A stretch of DNA of 64,000 nt, taken from Nocardia iowensis. Lineage in GTDB: Bacteria; Actinomycetota; Actinomycetes; Mycobacteriales; Mycobacteriaceae. Each line of letters begins with the position of its first letter. Positions within the stretch are counted from its first letter, which is position 1. The position numbers and the translations under genes were made by a program. The notes below the pieces were generated by a model. The model saw nothing but the letters and a program-made list of their open reading frames with translations. It had not been told where the DNA came from and did no database searches. The stretch is from the NCBI RefSeq assembly GCF_019222765.1, contig NZ_CP078145.1, positions 2,790,001 through 2,854,000 of the forward strand. Reading direction: 5' to 3'. Shown piece by piece: positions 32,381 through 41,952 of the stretch.

Positions 32381-33790
32381 TCAATGCGATTCGTTGTAGC
32401 GTTTGCTGTCCGCGTGCCAGGCGCGGTTGCCGCCCATCCAGGCCCACAGTCCGCCGAGGAAGCGGCGTAGTTCGGCAGAGCCCGCCGCGGCCAGCGGTGC
32501 CGCCTCGGCTTCGAATCGGTGCACCAGTTCGTCGTGCACGGCGGCGGTGTGCAGTACCGCTTCGCGCCGCGAGCAGCGCTCCTCGGCGGCAAGCACCGTC
32601 GGCAGATTGAATTCCCTTCCGTCCGAACGGTCTTCGCGCGCCATCGAGTAGAGGTCGTTCACCATCTGACTGGCCAGCGCCGCCGTGGTGACGACCCGGC
32701 GGACCCGTGGGTCGGTGTATTCGGCGGCCTGCAGCTCATAACCGCCGACCACATCGATCGGTGCCATGCACGGTAGGAAACTGTGCGGTTGACGGTTGGT
32801 GAGGTACTCCCACACCGGCGGCATCCGCCCGGCGGTTCGCCAGCCCGCCTCGGCGCCCAGCGCGATGAACCACCCAGCTATCTCGGTGCGTAGCCGGGCC
32901 AGCTGGGCCGGGGTCGCGTAGTGCGCGAGGTGTTCGAAGGAGGTGCGAAAGGCCCGCAGGATCGGATCCGCGTCCAGCGCCTGCTCCAGCTGTGCGGCGT
33001 AGCGCACGGGGAGATGAACGGGATCTATTGCCGCGGCGGCCAATTCCAGTCGGGGCCCCAGCTCGGCTTCCGCACTAGACGGCGTCCCGTCGGGCGCTCG
33101 ATCGTCGGCATCCTCCTCGCAGTAGTAGTCATCCACCGACCATTCGGACACCGCGCATTTGGCTGCCGCGAGCAGCCGATCCGGATCGCCGCAATCCGGA
33201 TGGGCGAGCATGATCAGGCGCCCGAAGTCCGCGTCGCGTAACTCGTCCAGGCGACCCTCGTAGAGCCCGATTTCCCTCGCCCACGCCACGATTCCGTCGT
33301 TGACCGCCTGCGCGAGTACCGGGTCGTCACGCAACGGTGGCGGACAATACAGCGGTGGAATCGGGGCTTCGGCACGCTGGAAGTAATACGATTCGGTGCC
33401 CAATCCCGTAGGCCCCGGGGGGATTCGCGCTGATCTGGCGGCCGCAGGCTGATCCGAGGAGGTGTGTGGCGACGTGCCATCGGGGATCGCTTGCTCCTCG
33501 GTGATAATCGGCGTTGTCTTACGGATGAATGCCGAAGCCGTGCCCAATCCGGTGGGCCCCAACGGTACGCGGGTCGGGGTGGCCCCCTGCGCCGTCCCGG
33601 CGGAAACGGCTTCGGTATCGGCTACCGCTGCGTCGGATGAAACCTCTTGTAGGGCAGCGCCATCCGCTTGCAGCGGATCCCCGAACAGCTGGCGCGGCGC
33701 GGTGGTGCGCAGGTCTGTCAGGAGCGCGGCGACGGCGACGGCCACCTCATGGGTGGCCTGCGGCGCGGCCGCGCGGGAGAGCACCGACAT
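32381..33790 (-). CDS. 2-methylisoborneol synthase (terpene cyclase, encapsulin cargo)
   Basis: 469 residues. The class I terpene cyclase domain (about 145-469) has the aspartate-rich DDYYCEED (220-227), the NSE triad in NDLYSMARE (378-386) and a C-terminal RY (464-465). It cyclises 2-methyl-GPP to the earthy-smelling 2-methylisoborneol. The first 140 residues are disordered, rich in Ala, Pro, Thr, and carry GPTGLGT twice (78-84 and 126-132), each preceded by (V/I)P(L/P) and followed by aromatic and basic residues. In this family such a tail is expected to load the enzyme into the shell coded next door. It starts 15 bases after the shell gene. Confidence 0.93.
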   Translation of the reverse strand: MSVLSRAAAPQATHEVAVAVAALLTDLRTTAPRQLFGDPLQADGAALQEVSSDAAVADTEAVSAGTAQGATPTRVPLGPTGLGTASAFIRKTTPIITEEQAIPDGTSPHTSSDQPAAARSARIPPGPTGLGTESYYFQRAEAPIPPLYCPPPLRDDPVLAQAVNDGIVAWAREIGLYEGRLDELRDADFGRLIMLAHPDCGDPDRLLAAAKCAVSEWSVDDYYCEEDADDRAPDGTPSSAEAELGPRLELAAAAIDPVHLPVRYAAQLEQALDADPILRAFRTSFEHLAHYATPAQLARLRTEIAGWFIALGAEAGWRTAGRMPPVWEYLTNRQPHSFLPCMAPIDVVGGYELQAAEYTDPRVRRVVTTAALASQMVNDLYSMAREDRSDGREFNLPTVLAAEERCSRREAVLHTAAVHDELVHRFEAEAAPLAAAGSAELRRFLGGLWAWMGGNRAWHADSKRYNESH

Positions 33791-33805
33791 GGCTCATCCC
33801 CCCGG

Positions 33806-35212
<1,407 letters not shown>

Positions 35213-35751
35213 GCGACGTCCTCACCTCGAGATTGTCACCGAGCCGGTCGATGGTGTGATGTTCAGCGTCGACAATTGTGCACAACAAATAGACAGGCTG
35301 TGTGCGGCCTGTGGAGCTACTGTTCCGAGCGAATTACGTTACGCGACAGTGCGTTCCAGATGGTTTTATGGTAGGCCGCGAATCAGGGCTTCCGCAGCGG
35401 AATTTGGAAGATCACGCGGAGATGGTCGCGACACGCCGCCGAATGGGCATAACGGCGATTACGCCTGACTGGGTGAGGTGATGTCGGAGCGGCTCGCGGC
35501 CCGGCGTCCGGGGCCGGATACCGACCAGCCGGTTGTCCCGCAATGTCGGCCGTCCGCCGACGGCGTACCTGCCGGTAATTTTGACGTCGGGCGACGCATG
35601 GATCGTGTCACAGCGGACACATAATGGATAGGCGGTATGGGAAGCTCGTCTGAAACATCGTGGCGTACCTTTCGGGGGCCGGAAGGGCATTCCCTTCGGC
35701 GGAGTACGCGGAGGATGAGGATCACGTTCTAGGGTAGGGCCAGGAGCGACT
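35213..35751. other. Divergent promoter region of the encapsulin cluster
   Basis: 539 bases without a convincing gene. It is AT-richer than its surroundings near 35270-35380. TTGTGCACAA (35276-35285) is a perfect 10-bp palindrome about 65 bases upstream of the encapsulin start. Between 35600 and 35750 CACATAATGG and the approach to TTG 35752 probably hold the promoter of the plus-strand gene. No RNA gene seen. Confidence 0.55.
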
Positions 35752-38703
35752 TTGAAGTTCAGTGCGAAGGATTTGGTCGGATCGGTGCAGCGGTTGATGG
35801 CAACCGCGCAGAACGGCCTCGAGGTCATCCGCTTCGGCGGGTTGACCCACGATGTCGAGTCGTCTCCGTTCGAGATCGTGGAGCGAAGGCGGATGTACCG
35901 GCTGCGGCATTACTTCCCCGACGACATCGTCCCGGGGCGACCCGTCGTGCTGCTGGTGCCGCCGCTGATGGTGAACGCCGACATCTGGGACGTGAACGCA
36001 GAGGACGGCGCCGTCGGCATCCTGCACCGCGGCGGAATCGATTGCTGGGTAGTCGATTTCGGCTCGCCTGCCAGCGAGGAGGGCGGCTGGCAGCGGGACC
36101 TCGCCGACCATGTCCTCGCGGTGAGCAGCGCGATCGACGCGGTGACCGAGGCGACCGGCAGCACGGTGCACCTGATGGGCTACTCGCAGGGCGGCATGTT
36201 CGCCTACCAGGTCGCCGCCTACCGGTCCGGCAAGGGCGTGCAGAGCATCGTGACCTTCGGCAGCCCCGTCGACATCGTCGCGGGCATGCCGTTCGGCCTG
36301 CCCTACGGGATGGTCTCCGATGTCGCCGACTTCCTGGCCGACCACGTCGTCACCCGGCTGCCGATCACCGACTCGATGGTGCGCATCGGCTTCCAACTGC
36401 TCGACCCGATGAAGACCGCCAAGGCCAGGATCGACTTCCTGCGCCAGCTGCACGATCGCGAGGCGCTGCTGCCCAAGGAGCGCCAGCGCCGGTTCCTCAA
36501 CAGTGACGGCTGGGTCGGCTACGCGGGTCCTGCCGCCGCGGATCTGCTCAAGCAGTTCGTGGCGCACAACCGATTGATGTTGGGTGGCTTCGTCATTCGC
36601 GATCAGCCGGTCTCGCTGGCCGAGCTGAAGTGCCCGATCCTCGCATTCGTCGGCGAGGTCGACGACATCGGCCAGCCCGCGGCGGTGCGCGGCATCGTGC
36701 GGGCCGCCCCGAACGCGGAGGTCTACGAGGCGGCCCTGGTCGCCGGGCATTTCGGCCTGGTGGCGGGCAGCACGGCGACCAACCACACCTGGCCGCTGGT
36801 GCGCCAGTGGGTCGACTCGCTCGAACGCGACAAGCCGCTGCCGCCGGAGATCTACCCGATGGCCGAGCACGTCGACGCCAACCGGCCGCGCTCGGCGGCC
36901 ACCCGCGTCGTGCACACCGCCGCGACCCTGGCCGAGGCGGGCGCGGGTGTCGGCAAGGCGCTGGAAGGCATCGCGAACAACACCATGCGCGGTTCGGTGG
37001 AACTGGTCGGCGAGGCCGCACGGGCGCTGCCCAGACTGACCCGGCTCGGCATGATCCAGCCGCACACCCGCATCTCGCTGGGCCGGCTGATCGCCGAACA
37101 AGGCAGGCGCGCCCCGCTGAAGGATCTGTTCCTGTTCGAGGATCGGGTGCACACCAACGCCGCGGTCAACGTCCGCATCGACAATGTGGTGCGCGGGCTC
37201 GTCTCGGTCGGCATCCGGCCGGCGATGCGGGTCGGCGTGATCATGGAGACCCGCCCCAGTGCGCTGGCGACGGTGGCGGCGCTGTCCCGGCTCGGTGCGG
37301 TGGCCGTGCTGCTCGCCCCCGGCAGCGAGCTCGCGCGTGCCCTCGAACTCACCGGCGTCGACACCGTCGTCGCCGACCCGGAGAACCTGCGGCACGCGGT
37401 GACCACCGGTGCGCGGGTGCTCGTGCTCGGCGGCGGCGATACCCGCACCCTCGACATTCCGTTGAGCGATCAGGTGATCGACCTCGAGCAGATCGATCCG
37501 GCTCGGGTGCAGCTGCCCGGCTGGTACCGGCCCGATCCCGGGCTGGCGCGCGAGCTGGCGTTCGTGCTCGTCACCGGCACCGGCGACCGGCTGGAGACCA
37601 AGTACATCACCAACCACCGCTGGGCGCTGTCCGCCTTCGGCACCGCGACCACCGCCGACCTTGACCGCAGGGACACGGTGTATTGCCTTGCGCCGCTGCA
37701 TCATTCGTCCGGCCTGCTGGTGAGTCTCGGCGGGGCGATCGCGGGCGGCAGCCGGATCGCGCTGGCACGTTCGCTGGACCCGGCGCAGTTCGCCGAGGAG
37801 GTGCACCGCTACGGCGTCACCGTGGTCACCTACACCTGGACGATGCTGCGCGACATCCTCGACGCCGAGGTGTTCCCGGTCGGGCACCGCCACCCGATCC
37901 GGCTGTTCATCGGCTCCGGCATGCCCGCCGGGCTGTGGCGGCGCACCACCGAGCAGTTCGACCCGGCCCGGGTGGTGGAGTTCTACGCCTCCATCGAGGG
38001 CGACGTGGTGCTGGCCAACGTGAAGGGCGCCAAGCGCGGCTGCAAGGGCAGGCCGGTGCCGGGCACCGCCAGGGTGGAACTGGTCGCCTACGACCCGATC
38101 ACCGAGCAGATCCTGCTCGACGACTCGGGCTACGCGCGGCGGTGCGCGGACAACGAGGTCGGGCTGCTGCTCGGTAAGGCTTCCGAAGGGGTGGACATCT
38201 CCGCGGGCGGCCTGCGTGGTGTCTTCGCGCCCGGCGACTCGTGGATGCCGACGGAGAATCTGTTCCGCCGCGACAGCGACGGCGACTACTGGCTGATCGA
38301 CCGCAAGGACACCGTCATCCGCACGCCGCGCGGGCCGGTGTTCGGGCAGCCGATCGTCGATGTGCTCAACGACATCACGGCGGTCGATATGGAGGTCGCC
38401 TACGGCCTCGAGGTGGGTGACCACTGCATCGCCGTGGCCGCGGTCAGCGTGCGCAAGGGTTTCCGGCTGGAGCCCAAGGATGTGACCGAGGCGCTGCGCG
38501 CGCTCGACCCCGCCCAGCGGCCCGATCTGGTCTATGTGGTCGACGAGATCCCACGCAGTTCCTCCTACCGCCCGTCCACCCGCGCGGTGCAGGCGGCGGG
38601 ACGCCCCGAGCCTGGCGCCGACACCTGGTGGTACAACCGGGAGACCGATACCTACGAGGTGTTGACCGAAGAAGACGCGCCCAAGATCCTGGGCGACAGC
38701 TGA
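35752..38703 (+). CDS. Lipase / acyl-CoA synthetase-like fusion protein, Rv1683-like
   Basis: 983 residues. Residues 1-370 form an alpha/beta hydrolase with the nucleophile Ser145 in LMGYSQGGMF, related to PHA synthase and lipase folds. From about 430 an AMP-ligase-like domain follows. Its phosphate loop near 604 reads LVTGTGDRLETKY rather than the usual YTSGTTG-P-KG, but the DRKDTVIRT segment (about 850) is close to the normal DR-KD. M. tuberculosis Rv1683 has the same two-part design and similar length and is linked to triacylglycerol turnover. The start is TTG 35752 with AGGAG 6 bases upstream. Neighbouring homologues of Rv1684-Rv1689 support orthology. Confidence 0.85.
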   Translation: MKFSAKDLVGSVQRLMATAQNGLEVIRFGGLTHDVESSPFEIVERRRMYRLRHYFPDDIVPGRPVVLLVPPLMVNADIWDVNAEDGAVGILHRGGIDCWVVDFGSPASEEGGWQRDLADHVLAVSSAIDAVTEATGSTVHLMGYSQGGMFAYQVAAYRSGKGVQSIVTFGSPVDIVAGMPFGLPYGMVSDVADFLADHVVTRLPITDSMVRIGFQLLDPMKTAKARIDFLRQLHDREALLPKERQRRFLNSDGWVGYAGPAAADLLKQFVAHNRLMLGGFVIRDQPVSLAELKCPILAFVGEVDDIGQPAAVRGIVRAAPNAEVYEAALVAGHFGLVAGSTATNHTWPLVRQWVDSLERDKPLPPEIYPMAEHVDANRPRSAATRVVHTAATLAEAGAGVGKALEGIANNTMRGSVELVGEAARALPRLTRLGMIQPHTRISLGRLIAEQGRRAPLKDLFLFEDRVHTNAAVNVRIDNVVRGLVSVGIRPAMRVGVIMETRPSALATVAALSRLGAVAVLLAPGSELARALELTGVDTVVADPENLRHAVTTGARVLVLGGGDTRTLDIPLSDQVIDLEQIDPARVQLPGWYRPDPGLARELAFVLVTGTGDRLETKYITNHRWALSAFGTATTADLDRRDTVYCLAPLHHSSGLLVSLGGAIAGGSRIALARSLDPAQFAEEVHRYGVTVVTYTWTMLRDILDAEVFPVGHRHPIRLFIGSGMPAGLWRRTTEQFDPARVVEFYASIEGDVVLANVKGAKRGCKGRPVPGTARVELVAYDPITEQILLDDSGYARRCADNEVGLLLGKASEGVDISAGGLRGVFAPGDSWMPTENLFRRDSDGDYWLIDRKDTVIRTPRGPVFGQPIVDVLNDITAVDMEVAYGLEVGDHCIAVAAVSVRKGFRLEPKDVTEALRALDPAQRPDLVYVVDEIPRSSSYRPSTRAVQAAGRPEPGADTWWYNRETDTYEVLTEEDAPKILGDS

Positions 38704-38832
38704 CGCACCGAATCAGGTTGCCGAACCGCCGGATTCACCACGTCCGGCGGTTCGACCCGGTCGCGCGCGCACGCCGCCTGCGCCGTAGCATCCCACGCTG
38801 ACGTTGCTGTCCGAATTGTTCAGGGGAACTTG

Positions 38833-39435
38833 GTGCGTACCAGCCTTATCTACCGCAACGCCACCGTCTACGAGTTGCTGATCCGCGCGTTGTACGGCAG
38901 GCACTACACGGCTCGGTATCGCGCTGTCGAAGCGCTCGTGCCGGCGGGCGCCAGTGTGGTCGATCTGTGCTGCGGGCCTGCGACGTTGTACACCCGCTAT
39001 CTGCGCCGCAAGTCGGTCGATTACACCGGCCTGGATCGCAACGATGGTTTCGTCGCCAAGCTAACCAAGGCGGGCGGGCACGGCAAGGTGTGGGACCTGC
39101 ATTCCGACGCCCCGCTGCCCGAGGCCGATTATCTCGTGATGCAGGCGAGTCTCTACCACTTCCTGCCCGATCCCGCGCCTGTGCTGGACCGGATGCTGAC
39201 CGCCGCCCGCAAGCAGGTGATCATTGCGGAACCGGTGCGCAACATGGCCACCAGTGACAATCGAGTGCTCGCCACGATCGGTCAGCGTTTCACCAACGCC
39301 GGTGACGGCGTCCAGGCGCACCGGTTCACCGAGGCGACGCTGGACGACTTCGTCCGCCGCTACGAATCGCGCGTGGTGCGGCGGTCGCTGATCGCGGGCG
39401 GCCGGGAGAAGCTGTACGTGTTCGACGCGTCGTGA
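38833..39435 (+). CDS. SAM-dependent methyltransferase-like protein
   Basis: 200 residues. The class I methyltransferase core is visible as GASVVDLCCGPATLYTRYL (motif I) and VDYTGLDRNDGFV (acid at the end of beta 2), with YLVMQASLYHFLPD in place of motif IV. GTG 38833 with AGGGG six bases upstream is preferred to TTG 38830. The substrate is unknown. It ends in a perfect hairpin terminator. Confidence 0.78.
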   Translation: MRTSLIYRNATVYELLIRALYGRHYTARYRAVEALVPAGASVVDLCCGPATLYTRYLRRKSVDYTGLDRNDGFVAKLTKAGGHGKVWDLHSDAPLPEADYLVMQASLYHFLPDPAPVLDRMLTAARKQVIIAEPVRNMATSDNRVLATIGQRFTNAGDGVQAHRFTEATLDDFVRRYESRVVRRSLIAGGREKLYVFDAS

Positions 39436-39437
39436 GC

Positions 39438-39463
39438 GACCGGCGGCCTGCGTGCCGCCGGTC
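39438..39463 (+). terminator. Hairpin terminator after the methyltransferase
   Basis: GACCGGCGGC and its exact complement GCCGCCGGTC with loop CTGCGT, starting three bases after the stop codon. The right arm is part of the 21-bp tandem repeat that follows. Confidence 0.75.
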
Positions 39464-39563
39464 GAACCCCGCGTGCCGCCGGTCGAACCCCGCGTGCCGC
39501 CAGTCGAACCCGGCCGTGGCCAGACGGTGAAGTCGGCCTTGGTCAGACGGTGAAGTCGGTGAC
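39450..39563. repeat. Tandem 21-bp repeats and a duplicated gene end
   Basis: Three copies of a 21-bp unit (GCGTGCCGCC...GTCGAACCCC) run at 39450-39470, 39471-39491 and 39492-39512; the third is decayed. Next, a 23-bp unit with CAGACGGTGAAGTCGG occurs at 39518 and again at 39541, the second being the coding end of the aminotransferase. Both look like slippage copies of a terminator arm and a gene end. Confidence 0.8.
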
Positions 39564-40682
39564 GGCCTCGACGACGCGCGCGATCTGCGCGTCGGTGAGA
39601 TCCGGCCACAATGGCAGGCGCACAACGGTTCCCGAGAATTCGGCACTGCGCACGCACGGCCGGGGGGTCCGGCCGAGCTTGAGTCCGGCCGGGCTGGAAT
39701 CCAACGGCACATAGTGGAACGGCGCCGACACGCCGCGCGCACGCAGGTGGGCGATCAGATCGTCGCGGCGTTCCTCGGTGGGGGTGCGCAGGTAGTACAG
39801 GTGTGCGGTGTGTTCGCGGTCGGCGGGCACCGTCATCAGCCGGACATCGTTGCGGGCGGCCCACTCCGGCAGCGCGGCGGCGTAGGCGTTCCACACCCGG
39901 TGCCGTCCGGCCTGGATGGTGTCGAATTCGGCGAGCTGAGCGTCAAGCACGGCCGCGTTCAGCTCGCTGGGCAGGTAGCTGGAGCCGATGTCCTGCCAGG
40001 AATACTTGTCCACCGCGCCGCGCAGGAAGCGGGCGCGGTCGGTGCCCTTCTCCCGGATGATCTCCGCCCGCGCCATCAGGATCTCGTCGGTGAGCAGCAG
40101 CGCGCCACCCTCACCGCAGTGCACGTTCTTGGTGTCGTGGAAGCTGAGCGTGCCGAGCGTGCCGATGGTGCCGAGCGGGCGATCGCGCCACCGGCCGCCG
40201 AGGCCGTGCGCGTTGTCCTCGACGATGGCGAAGCCGTGCGTGTTGGCGAGCGCCAGCAGTCGGTCCATGTCGGCGGCGACGCCGCCGTAGTGGATGACCA
40301 CCACGGCTTTGGTCCGTTCGGTGACCGCGGCCGCCACCGACTCCGGGTCCAGATTGCCGGTTTCCGGGTCGATATCGGCGAATACGCAGGTGGCCCCGCG
40401 CAGCGCCATGGCGGTCGCGGTGGAGGTGAACGCGAAGCTCGGGACGATCACCTCGTCGTCCGGGCCGAGTTCGAGCAGCAGCCCCGCCATCTCCAATGCG
40501 GAGGTGCACGAGGTGGTCAGCAGCGCGTGTGGTGCGCCGGTGATGACCTTCAGCTTCGCGGTCGCGGCCGCGGTGAACGGTCCGTCGCCGTGACTGTGAT
40601 CGGAGCCGAGCACGGCTTCCAGATTGGCCAATTCGCGGCGGGCCCGGAACGGGCGGCTGAAAATGACGCGGTCAGTGCTCAA
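39543..40682 (-). CDS. Sugar aminotransferase, DegT/DnrJ/EryC1 family (WecE/RffA-like)
   Basis: 379 residues, fold I PLP enzyme. The PLP lysine is Lys185 in SFHDTKNVHCGEGG, the ring-binding aspartate Asp156 in IVEDNAHG. The N-terminal FSRPFRARRELANLEAVL and the HTKN-like segment are most like dTDP-4-amino-4,6-dideoxygalactose transaminase (WecE). It would add an amino group to a 4-keto-6-deoxy nucleotide sugar. It overlaps the upstream glycosyltransferase by 11 bases, so both serve one surface sugar. The nucleotide-sugar supply genes are not in the window. Confidence 0.85.
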   Translation of the reverse strand: MSTDRVIFSRPFRARRELANLEAVLGSDHSHGDGPFTAAATAKLKVITGAPHALLTTSCTSALEMAGLLLELGPDDEVIVPSFAFTSTATAMALRGATCVFADIDPETGNLDPESVAAAVTERTKAVVVIHYGGVAADMDRLLALANTHGFAIVEDNAHGLGGRWRDRPLGTIGTLGTLSFHDTKNVHCGEGGALLLTDEILMARAEIIREKGTDRARFLRGAVDKYSWQDIGSSYLPSELNAAVLDAQLAEFDTIQAGRHRVWNAYAAALPEWAARNDVRLMTVPADREHTAHLYYLRTPTEERRDDLIAHLRARGVSAPFHYVPLDSSPAGLKLGRTPRPCVRSAEFSGTVVRLPLWPDLTDAQIARVVEAVTDFTV

Positions 40683-41769
40683 CCCGGTCGTTCCCCCTGT
40701 CGGCGGTGGTGGTGGTCAGTTCCCGGGCCGCCGCCGTGTTTTCGGCGGGGCGCGGCGTCGGCGAATCGACGGTCAGATACAGCGGTTTACCCACGAGGAT
40801 ATGCAACGCCACCCCGAGGTATTCGGCGATCAGGCCGAGCGAGAACAGGATCGCGCCGGAGACAAGCAGCAACACCACGATCATCGACGCCCAGCCTTCC
40901 GGCGCCCAGTTGTCGGTGGTGAGGGCCTCGTACACGATGACGGCGGCGATCAGCCCGCCGCCGAGCGCCAGCGTGACGCCGAGCAGGCTGACCAGGCGCA
41001 GGCCGCGAGTTCCGCTGCACAGCACCATCTTCCAGAACAGCGAGAACAGGCGGCGATAGTTGTAACCGGATTCCTCGCGGCCCTCGGCGCGCAGCACCAC
41101 CGGCACCTGGGCCACCGAGCCGACCACCCAGGTCAGCGCGACATCGAGATACACCCCGTTGGAGGCGACCTCGGCCAGCTGGCGGCCGATGGCGCCGCGG
41201 ATCAACCGGTAGCTCTCGAACCGGGTGGAGTCCGGGAACGCGAACACCGTCGCCAGTACCAGCTTCGCGCTGCGTGAGGTGAGGTTGCGAAGGAAGCCGT
41301 GCGGGCGGGTGTTGCTCGGCTTGGAGTAGACCAGTTCGGCGCGCTCGGCCAGCGCCGCGTCCAGGAAGACGCCGATGTATCGGGGATCGTGCTGGCCGTC
41401 CTCGTCCATGGTGACGATCCAGTCGCCGCGGGCGGCCGACATGCCCGCGATCGTCGCGGCGTCCTGCCCGAAGTTGCGGCTCAGCCAGATGGTGCGCACC
41501 TCGGGGTAGGCCTGTTCCAACTCCTGCAGCACCACATCGGACCGGTCGGGGCCGTGATCGTGGACGAGAATGATCTCGTCGACCGCGAAGGTGGTGCCGC
41601 CGGGGGTCACGGTGGGGTGGGTCAGTTCGTGCAGTTCGGCGACGAGTCCGCCGATGGTGTCCTCGCCGCGATAGATCGGCACGACCACGGACACGACGTG
41701 CGGCCGGTCGGGCCGGCCGTTCGAGGTGGCCGCGGCGGGGCGGGGCGTGCGGGTGGAGGGAATCGGCAT
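40672..41769 (-). CDS. GtrB/DPM1-like polyprenyl-phosphate glycosyltransferase
   Basis: 365 residues. A GT2 catalytic domain (VVVPIYRGEDTIGGL ... IVTMDEDGQHDP, the DxD motif) is followed by two membrane helices near 267-293 and 300-328. Such proteins put a sugar from a nucleotide donor on undecaprenyl or decaprenyl phosphate at the inner face of the membrane. With a GtrA-like flippase and polytopic YfhO-like proteins nearby, this is the first step of a Gtr-type route. It begins the minus-strand operon with the aminotransferase, and a candidate -10 box TAAAGT is near 41845 on that strand. Confidence 0.87.
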   Translation of the reverse strand: MPIPSTRTPRPAAATSNGRPDRPHVVSVVVPIYRGEDTIGGLVAELHELTHPTVTPGGTTFAVDEIILVHDHGPDRSDVVLQELEQAYPEVRTIWLSRNFGQDAATIAGMSAARGDWIVTMDEDGQHDPRYIGVFLDAALAERAELVYSKPSNTRPHGFLRNLTSRSAKLVLATVFAFPDSTRFESYRLIRGAIGRQLAEVASNGVYLDVALTWVVGSVAQVPVVLRAEGREESGYNYRRLFSLFWKMVLCSGTRGLRLVSLLGVTLALGGGLIAAVIVYEALTTDNWAPEGWASMIVVLLLVSGAILFSLGLIAEYLGVALHILVGKPLYLTVDSPTPRPAENTAAARELTTTTADRGNDRVEH

Positions 41770-41934
41770 CAGCTGGATCGACTTTCGATGACGGTGCGTG
41801 CCGGTACTCCCCGCTGGACAGCAGGGCCCGAGCCGCCCAGAACTTTAGCATGGTGCGGGTTGCGGAATCCGGGCGCGCGCATCATCCCATCTTCACCGCG
41901 TCGGTGGCCGGATGCCAAGCGCCACACTGCTGTG

Positions 41935-41952
41935 TAGGGTTTGGAACTCGTG
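41935..41952 (+). promoter_or_regulatory. Leaderless promoter of the first YfhO-like gene
   Basis: TAGGGT (41935-41940), then nine bases, then GTG 41950. The 18-base segment is repeated with one change at 44362-44379 before the second copy of the gene, so promoter and gene were duplicated together. Confidence 0.65.

Noticed and set aside
35250..35290. Crp-type site (TGTGA-N6-TCACA) upstream of the encapsulin
   Set aside because: A TGTGA half-site exists, but no partner stands six bases away. The only symmetrical element is TTGTGCACAA.
35722..38424. A 900-codon minus-strand open frame opposite the lipase-ligase gene
   Set aside because: Low-complexity His/Arg/Asp/Gly-rich composition, typical of third-position GC shadow; the plus strand encodes a clear two-domain protein.
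39450..39512. Possible CRISPR array
   Set aside because: The 21-bp units are directly adjacent without spacers and there are no cas genes; this is tandem slippage.
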